Virus record (IMG/VR): IMGVR_UViG_3300015241_000018
Coordinates: 1 to 51,415 of that record
Strand: one strand, 5' to 3'
From: a virus
DNA: 51,415 nucleotides
Shown here: piece by piece, positions 50,566 to 51,415 of the stretch
Layout of the letters: each line of letters starts with the position of its first letter
How positions within the stretch are numbered: position 1 is the stretch's first letter
Translations under genes and position numbers: made by a program
The notes under the pieces: generated by a model
Seen by the model: the letters and a program-made list of their open reading frames with translations, nothing else
Databases searched by the model: none
Told to the model about the DNA's origin: nothing

Positions 50566-50749
50566 TTATAGCTTCTCCCTTAATTATCTTAGACTTACTA
50601 AGTTCTTTCTTAGCTGTCTCTTCTGTAAGTAACTTCATAGCTTGCTGACCTAGAAGAATAGATAGAACTAAGATACCACGTTGATCTAGTCTTTCTATTA
50701 GAGCTTCTAAGGTACTTTCTTTAGGTACTATGGGTTTAATGTTTGACAT
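50546..50749 (-). CDS. First gene of the leftward operon, 67 aa, apparently leaderless
   Basis: ATG at 50749 lies six bases downstream of the -10 TATAAT, where transcription should start, so the mRNA would begin at or next to AUG. No SD is present upstream; the longer frame would cross the promoter. Helical protein (TLEALIERLDQRGILVLSIL, LTEETAKKELSKSKII). Function unknown; its position suggests an early product of the late strand. Confidence 0.65.
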   Translation of the reverse strand: MSNIKPIVPKESTLEALIERLDQRGILVLSILLGQQAMKLLTEETAKKELSKSKIIKGEAINVLQGN

Positions 50750-50771
50750 AGCACAATTATAAAGGTATTCT
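50743..50771 (+). promoter_or_regulatory. Rightward sigma70-type promoter, overlapping a leftward one
   Basis: TTGACA (50743-50748), 17-bp spacer, TATTCT (50766-50771). The start near 50778 gives a 20-25 nt leader with AAAAAGGA before the ATG at 50801. It shares DNA with the leftward promoter. Confidence 0.8.
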
Positions 50772-50784
50772 ATTGGCTTGTCAA
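50756..50784 (-). promoter_or_regulatory. Leftward consensus sigma70 promoter for the late operon
   Basis: On the - strand TTGACA (50784-50779), 17-bp spacer, TATAAT (50761-50756): a perfect match in both boxes. It points at the ATG at 50749 and is the only strong promoter seen ahead of the 28-kb leftward block. Confidence 0.9.
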
Positions 50785-50800
50785 GAAAAAGGATATTACT

Positions 50801-51034
50801 ATGAAAATAGTTAAAGATAATAAACATCCGGAGATGTACAGATTAGACTGGGAAGATGGAACAAAGTCAGTTCCTTCACAAAATCCTAAGCCTTGGGCCA
50901 AAGGCGGTCACTACGGTTTTTACAATAAAACTAGGGCTAAAGAACATCTTCGTCGAGAAGGAATAGAAAACTACATCATCGGAAGAACCTACGATGCCCC
51001 TATGGCGCGATTAGAAGCCCGTGGGTGCGTTTAA
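50801..51034 (+). CDS. Hypothetical early protein, 77 aa
   Basis: First gene behind the rightward promoter, with AAAAAGGATATTACT before ATG. Basic, aromatic protein (YRLDWEDGTKSVPSQNPKPW, HYGFYNKTRAKEHLRREGI). Position just after a consensus promoter suggests immediate-early expression. Function unknown. Confidence 0.65.
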   Translation: MKIVKDNKHPEMYRLDWEDGTKSVPSQNPKPWAKGGHYGFYNKTRAKEHLRREGIENYIIGRTYDAPMARLEARGCV

Positions 51035-51084
51035 ATTGAAATTAGGTACCAAGGTACCGGAAAAGGTTAAAAGGTAAGATTTAG

Positions 51085-51243
51085 GTGTCAGAAGAAATAG
51101 AATTCAGAGGAGTAATTAATTTGATTGAATGGATTCAATACCACCCAGGCTGGACTATAGCAATCTTATTTGGGTTAGGTTACCTCGTAATGTTGCTAAT
51201 TGATATATTTAGTAAACCAGGTAATGGGACTCCAGGGGTATAA
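51085..51243 (+). CDS. Small membrane protein, 52 aa (start uncertain)
   Basis: From GTG 51085 (AAGG 10 nt upstream). An in-frame TTG at 51121 has a better site, AGAGGAG at 51106-51112, and would give 40 residues. One transmembrane helix (WTIAILFGLGYLVMLLIDIF) and a Gly/Pro tail. Function unknown. Confidence 0.5.
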   Translation: MSEEIEFRGVINLIEWIQYHPGWTIAILFGLGYLVMLLIDIFSKPGNGTPGV

Positions 51244-51415
51244 AAACTTGGGGCGATATATTTCTGGTGTAATTCAATGCGCTGGGAAGGCCCCCCGACC
51301 CCCTATAACCGCTTTTGCGAGTCATTTGCAACTGGAGGGAGGTAGAAAATTACCTTAAGATCCTGCTCTCGTAGAGCACTCTGCTGGCCAGATTACTCTG
51401 ACGATAGAATACGTA
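51244..51415. other. Right-end non-coding stretch
   Basis: No gene seen. Contains hairpins AGGTA/TACCT (51340-51355) and GCTCT/AGAGC (51365-51377). If the ends are joined it forms, with 1-328, a 500-nt non-coding region between rightward genes. TACTCTGAC here also occurs at 17950-17958 in the hairpin island. Confidence 0.45.

Noticed and set aside
1-51415. CRISPR array, insertion sequence, integrase or attachment site
   Set aside because: No regularly spaced repeats, transposase or recombinase signatures were seen on either strand.

Overview
The window reads as an almost complete genome of a tailed, podovirus-type phage of a Gram-negative host. The evidence is a full set of T7-like virion and replication proteins, an N-acetylmuramidase-type lysozyme, bacterial sigma70-like promoters and Shine-Dalgarno sites. 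I see no integrase, repressor, insertion sequence, CRISPR array or phage RNA polymerase gene, so transcription probably relies on the host enzyme. I cannot name the host from sequence alone.

Layout: positions 1-22526 are transcribed rightwards. First come small early genes (329-6266), several targeted to the envelope, with one NYN-family nuclease. Next is a metabolism and replication block: a large protein with a possible glutamine-amidotransferase-like N-terminus (6281), a cyclotransferase-like protein (7973), a T7 gp4-like primase-helicase (8584), uracil-DNA glycosylase (10366), a MoxR/CobS-type ATPase with its partner (12464, 13435), a family A DNA polymerase with exonuclease (14466) and a single-strand binding protein (16585). 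A 1.47-kb island without convincing protein genes follows (17080-18549). It is packed with hairpins, tRNA-like T-arms and a 496-nt element closed by a perfect 8-bp helix. Then come a RecB/Cas4-type nuclease, T7 endonuclease I (Holliday junction resolvase), many tiny overlapping genes and an HNH-like protein. A bidirectional terminator lies at 22581-22612.

Positions 22652-50749 are transcribed leftwards and hold the late genes. In transcription order these are small genes, a LamG plus SGNH-hydrolase tail protein, DNA-packaging genes, portal, scaffold, capsid, two tail-fibre/spike proteins with duplicated N-termini, the lysis cassette, tail tube proteins and three internal (ejection) virion proteins including one of 1794 residues. 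The large terminase is interrupted by one in-frame TAA between its ATPase and nuclease domains.

Two near-consensus promoters overlap head to head at 50743-50784. One drives the late strand, starting on or next to an AUG; the other drives the rightward genes. The rightward genes at 50801-51243 would run on into the left end if the molecule is circular or circularly permuted. Most small genes have no recognisable function and are described by what is visible.
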